64,000 bases of DNA from the NCBI GenBank assembly GCA_018715765.1, contig DVKY01000122.1, forward strand, positions 6,519 to 70,518, in the 5' to 3' direction. Shown here in pieces: positions 26,031-33,684 of the stretch; the stretch's first letter is position 1, and each line of letters opens with the position of its first letter. The translations under genes and the position numbers were made by a program. Below the pieces are notes generated by a model. It was not told the origin of the DNA and did no database searches. It saw nothing but the letters and a program-made list of their open reading frames with translations. This stretch comes from Fimivicinus intestinavium. GTDB taxonomy: Bacteria; Bacillota; Clostridia; Oscillospirales; Acutalibacteraceae.

Positions 26031-26726
26031 TTATTTTTCCTGCGCCATTTTAAAGCCGATACCCCAAACGGTTTTGATATATTCCATATCCGGGTCCGCC
26101 CTATGAAGCTTGGCCCGAAGGTTGGAGATATGGACGTTCACCGTGTTATCCTCCCCGTAATATGGCTCGCCCCACACCTGCTCATAGAGGTTCTCCCGCG
26201 TAAACACACGGCGCGGATAGCGCATCAGCAGCTCTAAAATTGAAAATTCCCGCGCAGTCAATGCGAGCTTCTGTCCGTTCGCCTCAGCCTCCAGCGTTCC
26301 GCAGTCGAGCGTCAGCCGGCCGACATGCAGCCGTATCTCCTGCCCGCCGGGAGAAAACAGCTGGTATCTTCTCAGCTGGGCCTCTACCCGGGCGAGAACC
26401 TCCTCGTTTTCAAACGGCTTTTGGATAAAATCATCCGCACCCAGGCGCAGGGCATTGACACGGGCATCCAGCCCCGCCTTTGCCGAGATGACAATCACCG
26501 GCATTGTCCGCTCCGCCCGCAGCCAGGCAATCAGTTCCTCTCCCGGCAGGCCGGGCAGCATCAGGTCAAGCAGGAGAAGGTCATATTCCTCCATTTGCAG
26601 CCGGAGCTGAGCTTCCGTGCCGGAAAAGGCGCTGTCCGCCCGGTAGCCTGCACCGGATAAAACCCGGCACAACAGCGCGTTGATATCAGAATCATCCTCC
26701 ACCACCAGAATGCGGCTGGTATCCAT
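26031..26726 (-). CDS. OmpR-family response regulator
   Basis: A 231-residue regulator. The receiver domain (residues 1-115) has the acidic pair EDD, the phospho-acceptor aspartate in LLLLDLMLPG and the conserved lysine in FIQKPFENEE. The C-terminal winged-helix domain contains LTAREFSILELLMRYPRRVFTRENLYEQVWG and VNVHISNLRAKL. The start at 26726 follows AGGAGGGA; the frame is open to 26789 without a comparable site. It is the upstream gene of the two-component/ABC cluster but is separated from the ABC genes by 230 bp containing the direct-repeat boxes. Confidence 0.94.
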   Translation of the reverse strand: MDTSRILVVEDDSDINALLCRVLSGAGYRADSAFSGTEAQLRLQMEEYDLLLLDLMLPGLPGEELIAWLRAERTMPVIVISAKAGLDARVNALRLGADDFIQKPFENEEVLARVEAQLRRYQLFSPGGQEIRLHVGRLTLDCGTLEAEANGQKLALTAREFSILELLMRYPRRVFTRENLYEQVWGEPYYGEDNTVNVHISNLRAKLHRADPDMEYIKTVWGIGFKMAQEK

Positions 26727-26777
26727 CCTGTGATCCCTCCTGTTTTCTTCTGTTAATGAGAGTATACACAAAGCGTG

Positions 26778-26821
26778 TGAAAAAAGCAAAGGCGGCCGCG
26801 CCTCCCCGGCGGACCGCCCTG
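26778..26821 (-). terminator. Intrinsic terminator after the sodium-pump gene pair
   Basis: On the minus strand GGCGG and CCGCC-containing arms pair with one internal mismatch, and CTTTTTT follows. It lies 25 bases after the small gamma-like gene. Confidence 0.6.
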
Positions 26822-26845
26822 TTATGGATTCGGATAAAGTGGCTG

Positions 26846-27076
26846 CTACTTGCCGGCAGCTTCCTTCTGCGCGCGCTTTTCCAGCTTTTTCGCCTTGCGC
26901 GCCTCTTCCCGTTTTGTCAGCACGGGGTCAATCTTCATCACCAGCACCACCAGTAGCGTAATCAGAAGAATAACGATTAAAATGCCGCCCATCCCCTTGC
27001 CCATAAACCCGAGCGAGGTGATAAAATTTTGGAGCCGCTCTTCCCACGGAATCGACAAAAGCATAAAATCAGCCAT
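26846..27076 (-). CDS. Small membrane subunit, gamma-like, of a sodium-pumping decarboxylase
   Basis: A 76-residue protein with one central transmembrane helix (about residues 28-50, GGILIVILLITLLVVLVMKI) and a basic C-terminal tail rich in Lys, Arg, Glu and Ala. It resembles the gamma or OadG-type subunits that hold decarboxylase complexes in the membrane, and lies 19 bp after the beta-subunit gene on the same strand. GGAGGAG precedes the ATG. The call rests on topology, size and position; sequence alone would not prove it. Confidence 0.7.
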   Translation of the reverse strand: MADFMLLSIPWEERLQNFITSLGFMGKGMGGILIVILLITLLVVLVMKIDPVLTKREEARKAKKLEKRAQKEAAGK

Positions 27077-27095
27077 TCAAATTCTCCTCCTTCTC

Positions 27096-28226
27096 TTACT
27101 GGAAAAAGCCGAGGATCACACCGCCTGCCACGACGGATGCGATCTGGCCGGAAACATTCGCGCCGACTGCCTCCATAAGCAGGTGGTTTTCCTTATCTTC
27201 CGCGAGGCCAAGCTTTTGCACAACGCGCGCCGCCATCGGGAAGGCAGAAATACCTGCTGCGCCAATCATGGGGTTGACCTTGTTTTTCGTGAAGAGGTTG
27301 AGGATCTTAGCGAACATCACGCCGCCAAAGGTATCGAACACAAAGGCCAGCAGGCCAAGGACGATGATCATCAGCGTTTCAACCGTTACAAACTGCTCCG
27401 CACGCATGCTGAAGGAGATCGTAATGCCAAGCAAAAGCGTAATAATATTGGCAAACTCATTCTGCGCCGTTTCAGACAGGCGCTTGAGCACGCCGCACTC
27501 GCGCAGCAGGTTGCCGAACATCAAGAAACCGACAAGGGAAACGGACATTGGGGCAACCAGGCCCGCGATAATGGTGACCATGATCGGGAAGAGGATGCGC
27601 GTGCGCTTGGAGATCGTCTTCGCTTTCACGTGCGGCATCCGGATCAGGCGCTCCTTTTTCGTGGTAATCGCCTTAATGACAACCGGCTGGATGATGGGCA
27701 CCAGCGCCATATAGGAATAGGCGGCCACCGCAATCGCGCCCACGTAGGTGGAGCCGAGCACCTGGGAAACCAGGAGAGCCGTCGGGCCGTCCGCCGCGCC
27801 GATGATGCCGATGGAGGCCGCATCCTTCAGGTCAAAGCCCAGGAGCGTAGCCGCAGCAATGGCAAAGAAAATGCCGAACTGCGCCGCCGCGCCAAACAGG
27901 AACATCTTCGGGTTAGAGAGCAGCGGGCCAAAATCGATCATTGCGCCAATGCCGATGAACAGCAAAATCGGCAGCGCTTCCGACGCTTCGATGCCCACCT
28001 CAAACAGCCATTGGATGATGCCGTGCGTTTCGCCAACGCCCTCCATGTACTGATCAATTACGCCGGTGAACGGCAGGTTCACCAAAATTGCGCCAAAGCC
28101 CATGGGCATGAGCAGGGCGGGCTCAAAATCCTTGTAAATCGCAAGGTAGATGAGAATGCCCCCCACGATATACATCACAACCTGCTGCCAGGTGATTGCC
28201 AGCAGCCCTTCCCAAAGGAAGCTCAT
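27096..28226 (-). CDS. Sodium-translocating decarboxylase beta subunit (OadB/GcdB/MmdB family)
   Basis: A 376-residue polytopic membrane protein that couples decarboxylation of a carboxybiotin to export of Na+. About nine hydrophobic segments are visible. The conserved GIIGAADGPTALLVS motif, whose aspartate is essential in the family, and the C-terminal MEAVGANVSGQIASVVAGG motif are intact. The partner alpha (carboxyltransferase) and biotin-carrier genes are not in the window, so the complex (oxaloacetate, methylmalonyl-CoA or glutaconyl-CoA decarboxylase) cannot be named. AGGGGGA precedes the ATG. The 5' leader carries a yybP-ykoY-like riboswitch with a terminator. Confidence 0.94.
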   Translation of the reverse strand: MSFLWEGLLAITWQQVVMYIVGGILIYLAIYKDFEPALLMPMGFGAILVNLPFTGVIDQYMEGVGETHGIIQWLFEVGIEASEALPILLFIGIGAMIDFGPLLSNPKMFLFGAAAQFGIFFAIAAATLLGFDLKDAASIGIIGAADGPTALLVSQVLGSTYVGAIAVAAYSYMALVPIIQPVVIKAITTKKERLIRMPHVKAKTISKRTRILFPIMVTIIAGLVAPMSVSLVGFLMFGNLLRECGVLKRLSETAQNEFANIITLLLGITISFSMRAEQFVTVETLMIIVLGLLAFVFDTFGGVMFAKILNLFTKNKVNPMIGAAGISAFPMAARVVQKLGLAEDKENHLLMEAVGANVSGQIASVVAGGVILGFFQ

Positions 28227-28264
28227 TTGTTACATTCCCCCTGTGTTGTTTTGGAATCTTTATC

Positions 28265-28410
28265 AAAAAACGAGGCCTGTGCCCCTTCCCGCAGGAAACA
28301 CAGGTCTCGTCATTTCATGCTAAACCAGAAGCGCCTGCGCCGGCCGCTCCACGATGTTGATTTAGCCGCACCGCAAAGAGATCCCCCACAATGCCGACTA
28401 CTCCCCTATT
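28265..28410 (-). promoter_or_regulatory. yybP-ykoY-like (Mn2+) riboswitch with expression-platform terminator
   Basis: The minus-strand leader of the sodium-pump gene starts with ATAGGGGAGTAG (28409-28398) and later reads GGTTTAGCATGAAATGACG followed by GAGACC (28308-28303). Both are hallmarks of the yybP-ykoY manganese aptamer. GAGACC is also part of the left arm of a 12-bp stem (ACGAGACCTGTG with CACAGGCCTCGT) followed by TTTTTT, so aptamer folding and termination are mutually exclusive, as in known ON switches of this class. The class assignment is from memory of conserved sequence, not from a covariance-model search. Confidence 0.7.
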
Positions 28411-28419
28411 GCTGCCATT

Positions 28420-28448
28420 ATTATAAACAAATCCTTCCTGCCTGTCAA
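28420..28448 (-). promoter_or_regulatory. Consensus sigma-A promoter for the riboswitch and sodium pump
   Basis: On the minus strand TTGACA (28448-28443) and TATAAT (28425-28420) are both perfect and 17 bp apart. The predicted start is within a few bases of the aptamer 5' end. Confidence 0.85.
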
Positions 28449-28526
28449 TCAAAAGCGGATAAATTCGCGCTGCCGGCAGCCCTCTCAAAACAGGGGCGCG
28501 TGCCTTTCACAGGCTGATACTGCCAA

Positions 28527-28784
28527 TTAAGCCTCTACGCCCTCAAACAATGCGCCAGGCTCCACATGCAGTGCTCTTGCAATCAGAAACAGCTCCTTAT
28601 CCCGGACGCAGCGGCGCCCGCATTCAATCAGCTGAATTGCGTTTTTATCCAGATCGAGCCCACCCCGCTGCAACTCGTCCGCCAGGGCGCGCTGAGACAT
28701 TTTGGGACGTTGCGCCTTGCGCAGCCTGGCGATATTCTGCCCAACCCAATTGCGATCTCCTATTTGCTTTGCCTGCCTTTTCAT
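28527..28784 (-). CDS. Small XRE-family HTH regulator
   Basis: An 85-residue HTH protein with NWVGQNIARLRKAQRPKMSQRALADELQ and a second half KNAIQLIECGRRCVRDKELFLIARAL. It is clearly homologous to the protein at 35032-35283 (shared NWVG, KNAIQL, RD-EL, IAKAL pattern), so the two are paralogues. The upstream 70 bases are extremely AT-rich and include a near-palindrome (about 28845-28866, ATTATATGACATTATATAAT) that may be its operator. GGAGG lies upstream of the ATG at long spacing. Targets unknown. Confidence 0.82.
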   Translation of the reverse strand: MKRQAKQIGDRNWVGQNIARLRKAQRPKMSQRALADELQRGGLDLDKNAIQLIECGRRCVRDKELFLIARALHVEPGALFEGVEA

Positions 28785-28915
28785 CTTCCGTTACTGCCTC
28801 CATCCATATAGCTTTTGGATGAATTCAGTATAATTTAAAATTATATATTATATGACATTATATAATAGTATATTATTTTTAACTTTATCTATTTGAAATG
28901 ACTCAAAAACCATTA

Positions 28916-29029
28916 ACATCCGTATACAAGGGGAACATCGCCGTCCGGCGGGCTCAGACGGGCGCTCGCTGCGTTCTCAGGCGTGGCCACAAACGGAAAA
29001 CCGATGGGACCCTTTGTACACGGGTGCTA
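28916..29029. mobile_element. MITE-like element, copy C (internally deleted)
   Basis: It starts ACATCCGTATACAAGGGG and ends CCCTTTGTACACGGGTGC. The first about 65 bases align with copy A at 1577 at roughly 85% identity, and the last about 28 bases match its right end. The middle of copy A is missing, giving about 114 bp. It fills much of the 395-bp gap between the HTH gene and ppk. Confidence 0.65.
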
Positions 29030-29082
29030 TAGAAAAAGGAAATGATTTGCAAATTTTCTTTTCATTTTTTGTGAAAATCGTG

Positions 29083-29149
29083 TATACTATTCTTATCTTC
29101 TATGCAGAAGGGCATACGGTTTGTTGTGCTGCCCTTGTACGCGGATGCT
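29083..29149 (+). promoter_or_regulatory. Possible ppk promoter with a MITE end fragment (D) in the leader
   Basis: TATACT at 29083-29088 with TTTCAT 17 bp upstream is a weak sigma-A candidate for ppk. Immediately downstream, CCCTTGTACGCGGATGC (29132-29148) matches the right end of the GCATCCGTGTACA element family, so a truncated copy lies in the ppk leader. Confidence 0.45.
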
Positions 29150-29179
29150 GTTATCCCTATCGAAAAGAGGTGAATCCGA

Positions 29180-31336
29180 TTGGGCGAAAAGAAGCAAAAA
29201 CGCCCCCACATTCCCTATACGAACCGGGAGCTAAGCTGGCTTTCGTTCAATGAGCGCGTTTTGGAGGAGGCTTATGAAAAGGAAAATCCTCTTCTTGAGC
29301 GATTAAAATTTTTATCCATCACAGCCTCCAATCTGGATGAATTTTTTATGGTTCGCGTCGCAGGCCTGCGCGAGCAGGCACGTCTGGGGGTAAAAAAGCC
29401 CTATCCCCTTGGGCAATCCCCTTCCGCACAGCTTCGGCAGATCAGTGAGCAGGCCCATTTCCTATGCAAAAAACAATATAATTGCCTGCGGCACTCTCTG
29501 CTTCCCATGCTGCGCCACCATGAGATTTTCATTGTCCGCTTTGAGGAGTTGGATACAAAGCAGAAAAAATTCGTGGCGCGGTATTTTGAGCGTACCGTTT
29601 TTCCAGTCCTGACTCCTCTGGCCATCGATCAGAGCCGCCCTTTCCCGCTGCTTGCCAACCGCTCCCTGAATTTGGCGGTACGCCTGAAAAAGGAAAAAGA
29701 GACGCATTTCGCCGTTGTGCAGGTGCCGTCCATCCTGCCGCGTTTCATCGCCCTGCCCGGAGAGAAGCAGCAGTGCTTCATCCTGCTGGAAGAGGTGATG
29801 ATCGCCTATCTGCCAAAGCTGCTGGAAACGCACGAGGTAAAATCCGTCTCCCTGTTTCGCATCACGCGTAACGCCGACCTGAGCATAGACGAAGAGGCGG
29901 AGGATCTTTTGCAGGAAATCCAGAAATCTATCAAAAAGCGGAAGCGGGGCCGCCCGGTCCGTCTGGAGATCAATGCAAAATGCGATGCGGAAACACGCCG
30001 CTTCCTCATTGAGACACTCGATGTGCGGGAGGCGGACGTTTACCCCTGTGCAGGGCCGCTTGACCTGACGGCATGGGCCAAGCTCGCAGCGCTTGTCAAA
30101 GGGCACGAAGGCCTGCGCCTGAAACCGGTTGCGCCGGCCCGGCCGGCTGATTTCCTCAGCTGTGGGGAGGATATTTTTGCCGCCATCCGGGAACGGGATC
30201 GCTTTGTGCATCACCCCTATGAGAGCTTTGACTATGTGGTAAAATTTTTGGCGGACGCTGCGGAGGATCCAAACGTGCTCGCCATCAAGCAGACGCTTTA
30301 CCGCGTTAGCTTCAATTCTCCGATTGTGCGCGCCCTGATGCGCGCTGCGGAAAACGGCAAGCAGGTCACGGTGCTTGTGGAGCTCAAGGCGCGCTTTGAT
30401 GAAGAAAACAACATCAACTGGGCAAAAAAGCTGGAGCAGGCCGGATGCCATGTCATTTACGGGCTCGTAGGGCTGAAAACCCACTGCAAAATTTTGCTGG
30501 TCGTCCGCCAGGATGCGGATGGAATCCGCCGCTATCTCCACCTGGGCACGGGAAACTATAACGATACCACAGCGCGGCTTTATACGGATATGGGGCTTTT
30601 TACCTGCCGGGAAGCGTATGGCTCCGACGCCTCTCTGCTGTTCAATCTTTTAACCGGCTACTCCCGCCCGCCGCAATATCAAAAGTTTATTACCGCTCCG
30701 GATGATATGCGCGCGTTTTTTTATCAGCGCATCGAGCGGGAAACACAAAACGCGCTGGACGGCAAGCAGGCAGGCATCGTAATGAAGGTAAACTCCCTGC
30801 TGGATTATGATATGATCGAGCGGCTTTACAAGGCGTCTCAGGCGGGAGTCCCCATCGAGCTGATCGTGCGGGGAATCTGCTCCCTGGTGCCCGGCGTAGA
30901 AGGGGTCAGCGACCATATCACGGTGCGTTCCATTGTGGGCCGTTTTTTGGAACACAGCCGGATTTTCCGCTTTGAAAATGCAGGCGATCCGCTGCTTTAT
31001 CTCGGCAGCGCCGACTTGATGCCGCGCAACCTGGACCGCCGTGTGGAACTCGTTTTCCCGGTAGAGGAGCCGAAAATCCGAGCACGTGTCGAGGCTGTGC
31101 TCGCCATGCAGTTAAAGGATACGGTCAACGCCCGCTTACAGGGGCCGGACGCCGTCTATCGCCTACAGGAGCGCCGCGGGAAACATAACGTCGATTCACA
31201 GGCGGCGTTGCTCAAGCTCGCGCACGAACGGGAAAAACAAAGCCTTGCGCAGCAGGAGGAAAGCGAGCGCTTTATCCCGCGCCTGAGGGCGGAGGAGCTC
31301 GTGCAAAACGATAAAGGAAAGGAAGCGGAAAAATGA
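29180..31336 (+). CDS. ppk1: Polyphosphate kinase 1
   Basis: PPK1 reversibly transfers the gamma-phosphate of ATP to polyphosphate. The 718-residue protein covers the N domain (NRELSWLSFNERVLEEA), head domain and both C-terminal catalytic domains. GLKTHCKILLVVR holds the histidine (H435) at the position of the phosphorylated residue of the E. coli enzyme, and HLGTGNYND follows. The start is TTG at 29180, with AAGAGGTG 8 bases upstream. The stop overlaps the phosphofructokinase start (ATGA), so the two are translationally coupled. The last about 40 residues are charged and less conserved. Confidence 0.95.
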   Translation: MGEKKQKRPHIPYTNRELSWLSFNERVLEEAYEKENPLLERLKFLSITASNLDEFFMVRVAGLREQARLGVKKPYPLGQSPSAQLRQISEQAHFLCKKQYNCLRHSLLPMLRHHEIFIVRFEELDTKQKKFVARYFERTVFPVLTPLAIDQSRPFPLLANRSLNLAVRLKKEKETHFAVVQVPSILPRFIALPGEKQQCFILLEEVMIAYLPKLLETHEVKSVSLFRITRNADLSIDEEAEDLLQEIQKSIKKRKRGRPVRLEINAKCDAETRRFLIETLDVREADVYPCAGPLDLTAWAKLAALVKGHEGLRLKPVAPARPADFLSCGEDIFAAIRERDRFVHHPYESFDYVVKFLADAAEDPNVLAIKQTLYRVSFNSPIVRALMRAAENGKQVTVLVELKARFDEENNINWAKKLEQAGCHVIYGLVGLKTHCKILLVVRQDADGIRRYLHLGTGNYNDTTARLYTDMGLFTCREAYGSDASLLFNLLTGYSRPPQYQKFITAPDDMRAFFYQRIERETQNALDGKQAGIVMKVNSLLDYDMIERLYKASQAGVPIELIVRGICSLVPGVEGVSDHITVRSIVGRFLEHSRIFRFENAGDPLLYLGSADLMPRNLDRRVELVFPVEEPKIRARVEAVLAMQLKDTVNARLQGPDAVYRLQERRGKHNVDSQAALLKLAHEREKQSLAQQEESERFIPRLRAEELVQNDKGKEAEK

Positions 31337-32424
31337 AGCGGATTGGCGTACTCACAAGCGGAGGCGATTGTCAGGGGCTCAACCCCGCGCTGCGCGGCCT
31401 GGCAAAGGCGCTCTATCACGAATTTGAAGACGAGGTTGAAATTTACGGATTTGCCGACGGTTACCGCGGCCTGATCGAAGAGGATTACAAAATAATGGAG
31501 CCTGCCGATTTCTCCGGTATCCTTACGCGCGGCGGTACAATCCTTGGCACCTCCCGCCAGCCGTTTAAGCTGATGCGCAAAAAAACGGATGACAGCAGCG
31601 TCGATAAAGTTGAGGCCATGAAAAAAAATTATAAAAAGCTCAAGCTGGACGCACTCGTTATTCTTGGAGGGAACGGCACGCACAAAACGGCCAACCTTCT
31701 GCACGAGGAAGGCCTTCATGTTGTAACCATGCCCAAAACCATTGACAATGATATCTGGGGTACAGATATGACCTTCGGCTTTCAGAGCGCGGTGAATGTG
31801 GCGACCAATGTAATTGACTGCATCCACACGACCGCCACCTCCCACGGCCGGATCTTTGTGGTGGAAATTATGGGGCACAAGGTTGGCTGGCTGACGCTGC
31901 ATGCGGGCATCGCGGGCGGCGCAGATATCATCCTGCTGCCGGAGATCCCCTACCGGCTGGAGGCGGTTACCAAAGCGCTGCAAAAGAGAGAACGGCAGGG
32001 CAAAAACTTCTCCATCATCGCTGTGGCGGAGGGTGCGATCTCTGCGGAGGATGCGGCGCTGAGCAAAAAGGAGCGCAAGGCGAAGGCGGCGCAAAGCCCC
32101 TACCCATCCAAGGCTTACGAGCTGGCGGATGCACTGGGCAAGGAAACCGGCCAGGAGATTCGCATCTGCGTACCCGGCCATATCCAGCGAGGCGGTAGCC
32201 CCTGCCCTTATGACCGCGTGCTTTCCACCCGCCTTGGCGCGGCCGCCGCGCGGTTGGTGAAGGAGGGAAAATACGGCTATATGGCCGCCGTAAAAGGAAT
32301 GGGGATTGAGCCCGTCCCGCTCGGCGAGGTTGCGGGGAAGCTGAAATTTGTGCCGGAAGCCTGCGAAATGATTCAGGCCGCACGGGATATGGACGTTTCC
32401 TTTGGAGATGAAAAGGAAACCTAA
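31333..32424 (+). CDS. 6-phosphofructokinase (group III-like; phosphoryl donor uncertain)
   Basis: A 363-residue phosphofructokinase of glycolysis. The substrate motif PKTIDNDIWGTDMTFGFQSA (starting at about residue 134) and the MGHKVGWLTLHAGIAGGAD segment are intact. The donor-site motif is GGNGT (112-116). Classical ATP enzymes have GGDGS and pyrophosphate enzymes GGDDT; the glycine at the fourth position argues for ATP, while the asparagine replaces the usual aspartate and PKTIDND is common in pyrophosphate or mixed groups. The gene overlaps the ppk1 stop by 4 bp and ends before a strong terminator. Confidence 0.9.
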   Translation: MKRIGVLTSGGDCQGLNPALRGLAKALYHEFEDEVEIYGFADGYRGLIEEDYKIMEPADFSGILTRGGTILGTSRQPFKLMRKKTDDSSVDKVEAMKKNYKKLKLDALVILGGNGTHKTANLLHEEGLHVVTMPKTIDNDIWGTDMTFGFQSAVNVATNVIDCIHTTATSHGRIFVVEIMGHKVGWLTLHAGIAGGADIILLPEIPYRLEAVTKALQKRERQGKNFSIIAVAEGAISAEDAALSKKERKAKAAQSPYPSKAYELADALGKETGQEIRICVPGHIQRGGSPCPYDRVLSTRLGAAAARLVKEGKYGYMAAVKGMGIEPVPLGEVAGKLKFVPEACEMIQAARDMDVSFGDEKET

Positions 32425-32448
32425 CCTCGGGGAGATTCAGAAAAACAG

Positions 32449-32487
32449 GCGGGGAGCAGAGCCGTTCGGCTCTGCTCCCCGCTTTTT
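32449..32487 (+). terminator. Intrinsic terminator of ppk1-pfk
   Basis: A perfect 15-bp stem (32449-32463 with 32468-32482), GTTC tetraloop and five T residues. Confidence 0.93.
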
Positions 32488-32650
32488 GTGCCGGCATTCA
32501 TCGGAACATCCGGTTGAACAGAGAGATAGGGTTCACAAAAACCCAAAGGAACCAAAAAGGCAGGCATTCCGGCATCCCTTCCGGCACGCCGTTTTCTCCG
32601 TGCCATGGCATCTGTTTACACCCCCCGCATGCTGTTCCCCCCAACTGCAG

Positions 32651-33514
32651 CTAAGCGATGCCCGCCACTGGCCGGGCCACACTTCGCGCTGCCGCATCTT
32701 CTGCAATACAGTCGCTGTAACGTGCATAGAAAATCCCAAGCTTGCCTTTATAATCTTCTTTCCACGGTTTGCTTTTTCCGCAATAATGAATGATAACCAC
32801 ATTTTTAGCTACCCATTCCATATCCACATGGCGGCTGGGGCGCGTCAAGAGGTTGTGGTTGAGCAGATACCTGTCGTCCAGATTATAGAGCAATGCATCG
32901 ACCGGCAGAATGCTGCCGCCGTACAGGCCGTTTAAAATATCCTGATCGAGAAGATAGAGCTTCTTCCGGTTCTTCCGGATATAATCAAACACAGCCTGCA
33001 CATCCTGAACCTCGCGCAGCAGCTCCAGGTTCATCAGCATGACGCCTGCGTTGATATATTGACTGCCCTCCGGCATGTGGAGCCGCGTCCTGTTCAGCCA
33101 CTGCATCGGGCCAAACTGATGGGAAGCCGCCGCAAACAGGTTGCCCTTGAAATCCAACCGATACAGCCGGTCAATGGAATGTACAACGACCAGATCCGGA
33201 TCCAAGTACAGAACCCGATTGATCTCCCGTGGGAGAAGCTGAGCGGCGAACAGCCGGTAATAGGTCTCCTTCGGCAACCGCTCCAAAACAGGCGCATCCG
33301 CAAACATGGACGCCGGCACCTGGATATTCACAAGCTCGCATCGCTGCATCGGCACATGTTCTTCTATATAACGGAAATCCTGCTCCGTCAGCGATGAATG
33401 CGCCACAAAAACGCGAAACTCCCTGTTTGTATTGGAAGAGAGCAGGGAATTGAGCATTACGGCCAGAGGTTTGATATAACCGGCGTTCAGCGTAACCAAT
33501 AGATTCATTTTCAT
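32651..33514 (-). CDS. Glycosyltransferase family 8
   Basis: A 287-residue retaining glycosyltransferase of the GT8 fold. It begins MNLLVTLNAGYIKPLAVMLNSLL, carries the metal-binding DxD in VLYLDPDLVVV, and has the YINAGVMLMNLELLRE and LDQDILNGL motifs and a terminal VIIHYCGKSKPWKED segment with the family histidine. GGGAGG precedes the ATG. Such enzymes add sugars to cell-envelope polymers or proteins; acceptor unknown. It stands alone, convergent with pfk and co-directional with galM, from which it is separated by a terminator. Confidence 0.9.
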   Translation of the reverse strand: MKMNLLVTLNAGYIKPLAVMLNSLLSSNTNREFRVFVAHSSLTEQDFRYIEEHVPMQRCELVNIQVPASMFADAPVLERLPKETYYRLFAAQLLPREINRVLYLDPDLVVVHSIDRLYRLDFKGNLFAAASHQFGPMQWLNRTRLHMPEGSQYINAGVMLMNLELLREVQDVQAVFDYIRKNRKKLYLLDQDILNGLYGGSILPVDALLYNLDDRYLLNHNLLTRPSRHVDMEWVAKNVVIIHYCGKSKPWKEDYKGKLGIFYARYSDCIAEDAAARSVARPVAGIA

Positions 33515-33615
33515 AAAAAAGCCTCCCGCTTTTGTTTTGGAAGTATGCCTTCATCATAAGAGAGCGAACTTACAAAAAAGTTACAAAATTCTTGCGGAAG
33601 ACTTTTGTTTGCATG

Positions 33616-33652
33616 AAAAAACGGTTGCATCCAACGCGTATGGATGCAACCG
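33616..33652 (-). terminator. Intrinsic terminator of galM
   Basis: CGGTTGCATCC pairs with GGATGCAACCG; six T residues follow on the minus strand. Confidence 0.9.
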
Positions 33653-33684
33653 CTCAACGAATATGGGCGCCAAAGGACGCCAGA

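Noticed and set aside
26850..28517. A 555-codon open frame on the plus strand
   Set aside because: It is antisense to the sodium-pump beta subunit and its leader, has a low-complexity His/Arg/Asn-rich translation with no domain, and is explained by codon use of the real gene.
29462..30541. A 359-codon open frame antisense to ppk1
   Set aside because: No recognisable domain; the sense strand holds a full-length, motif-complete PPK1.
31333..32424. Calling the phosphofructokinase pyrophosphate-dependent
   Set aside because: PKTIDND is suggestive, but the glycine in GGNGT is the ATP-type feature; donor left open.
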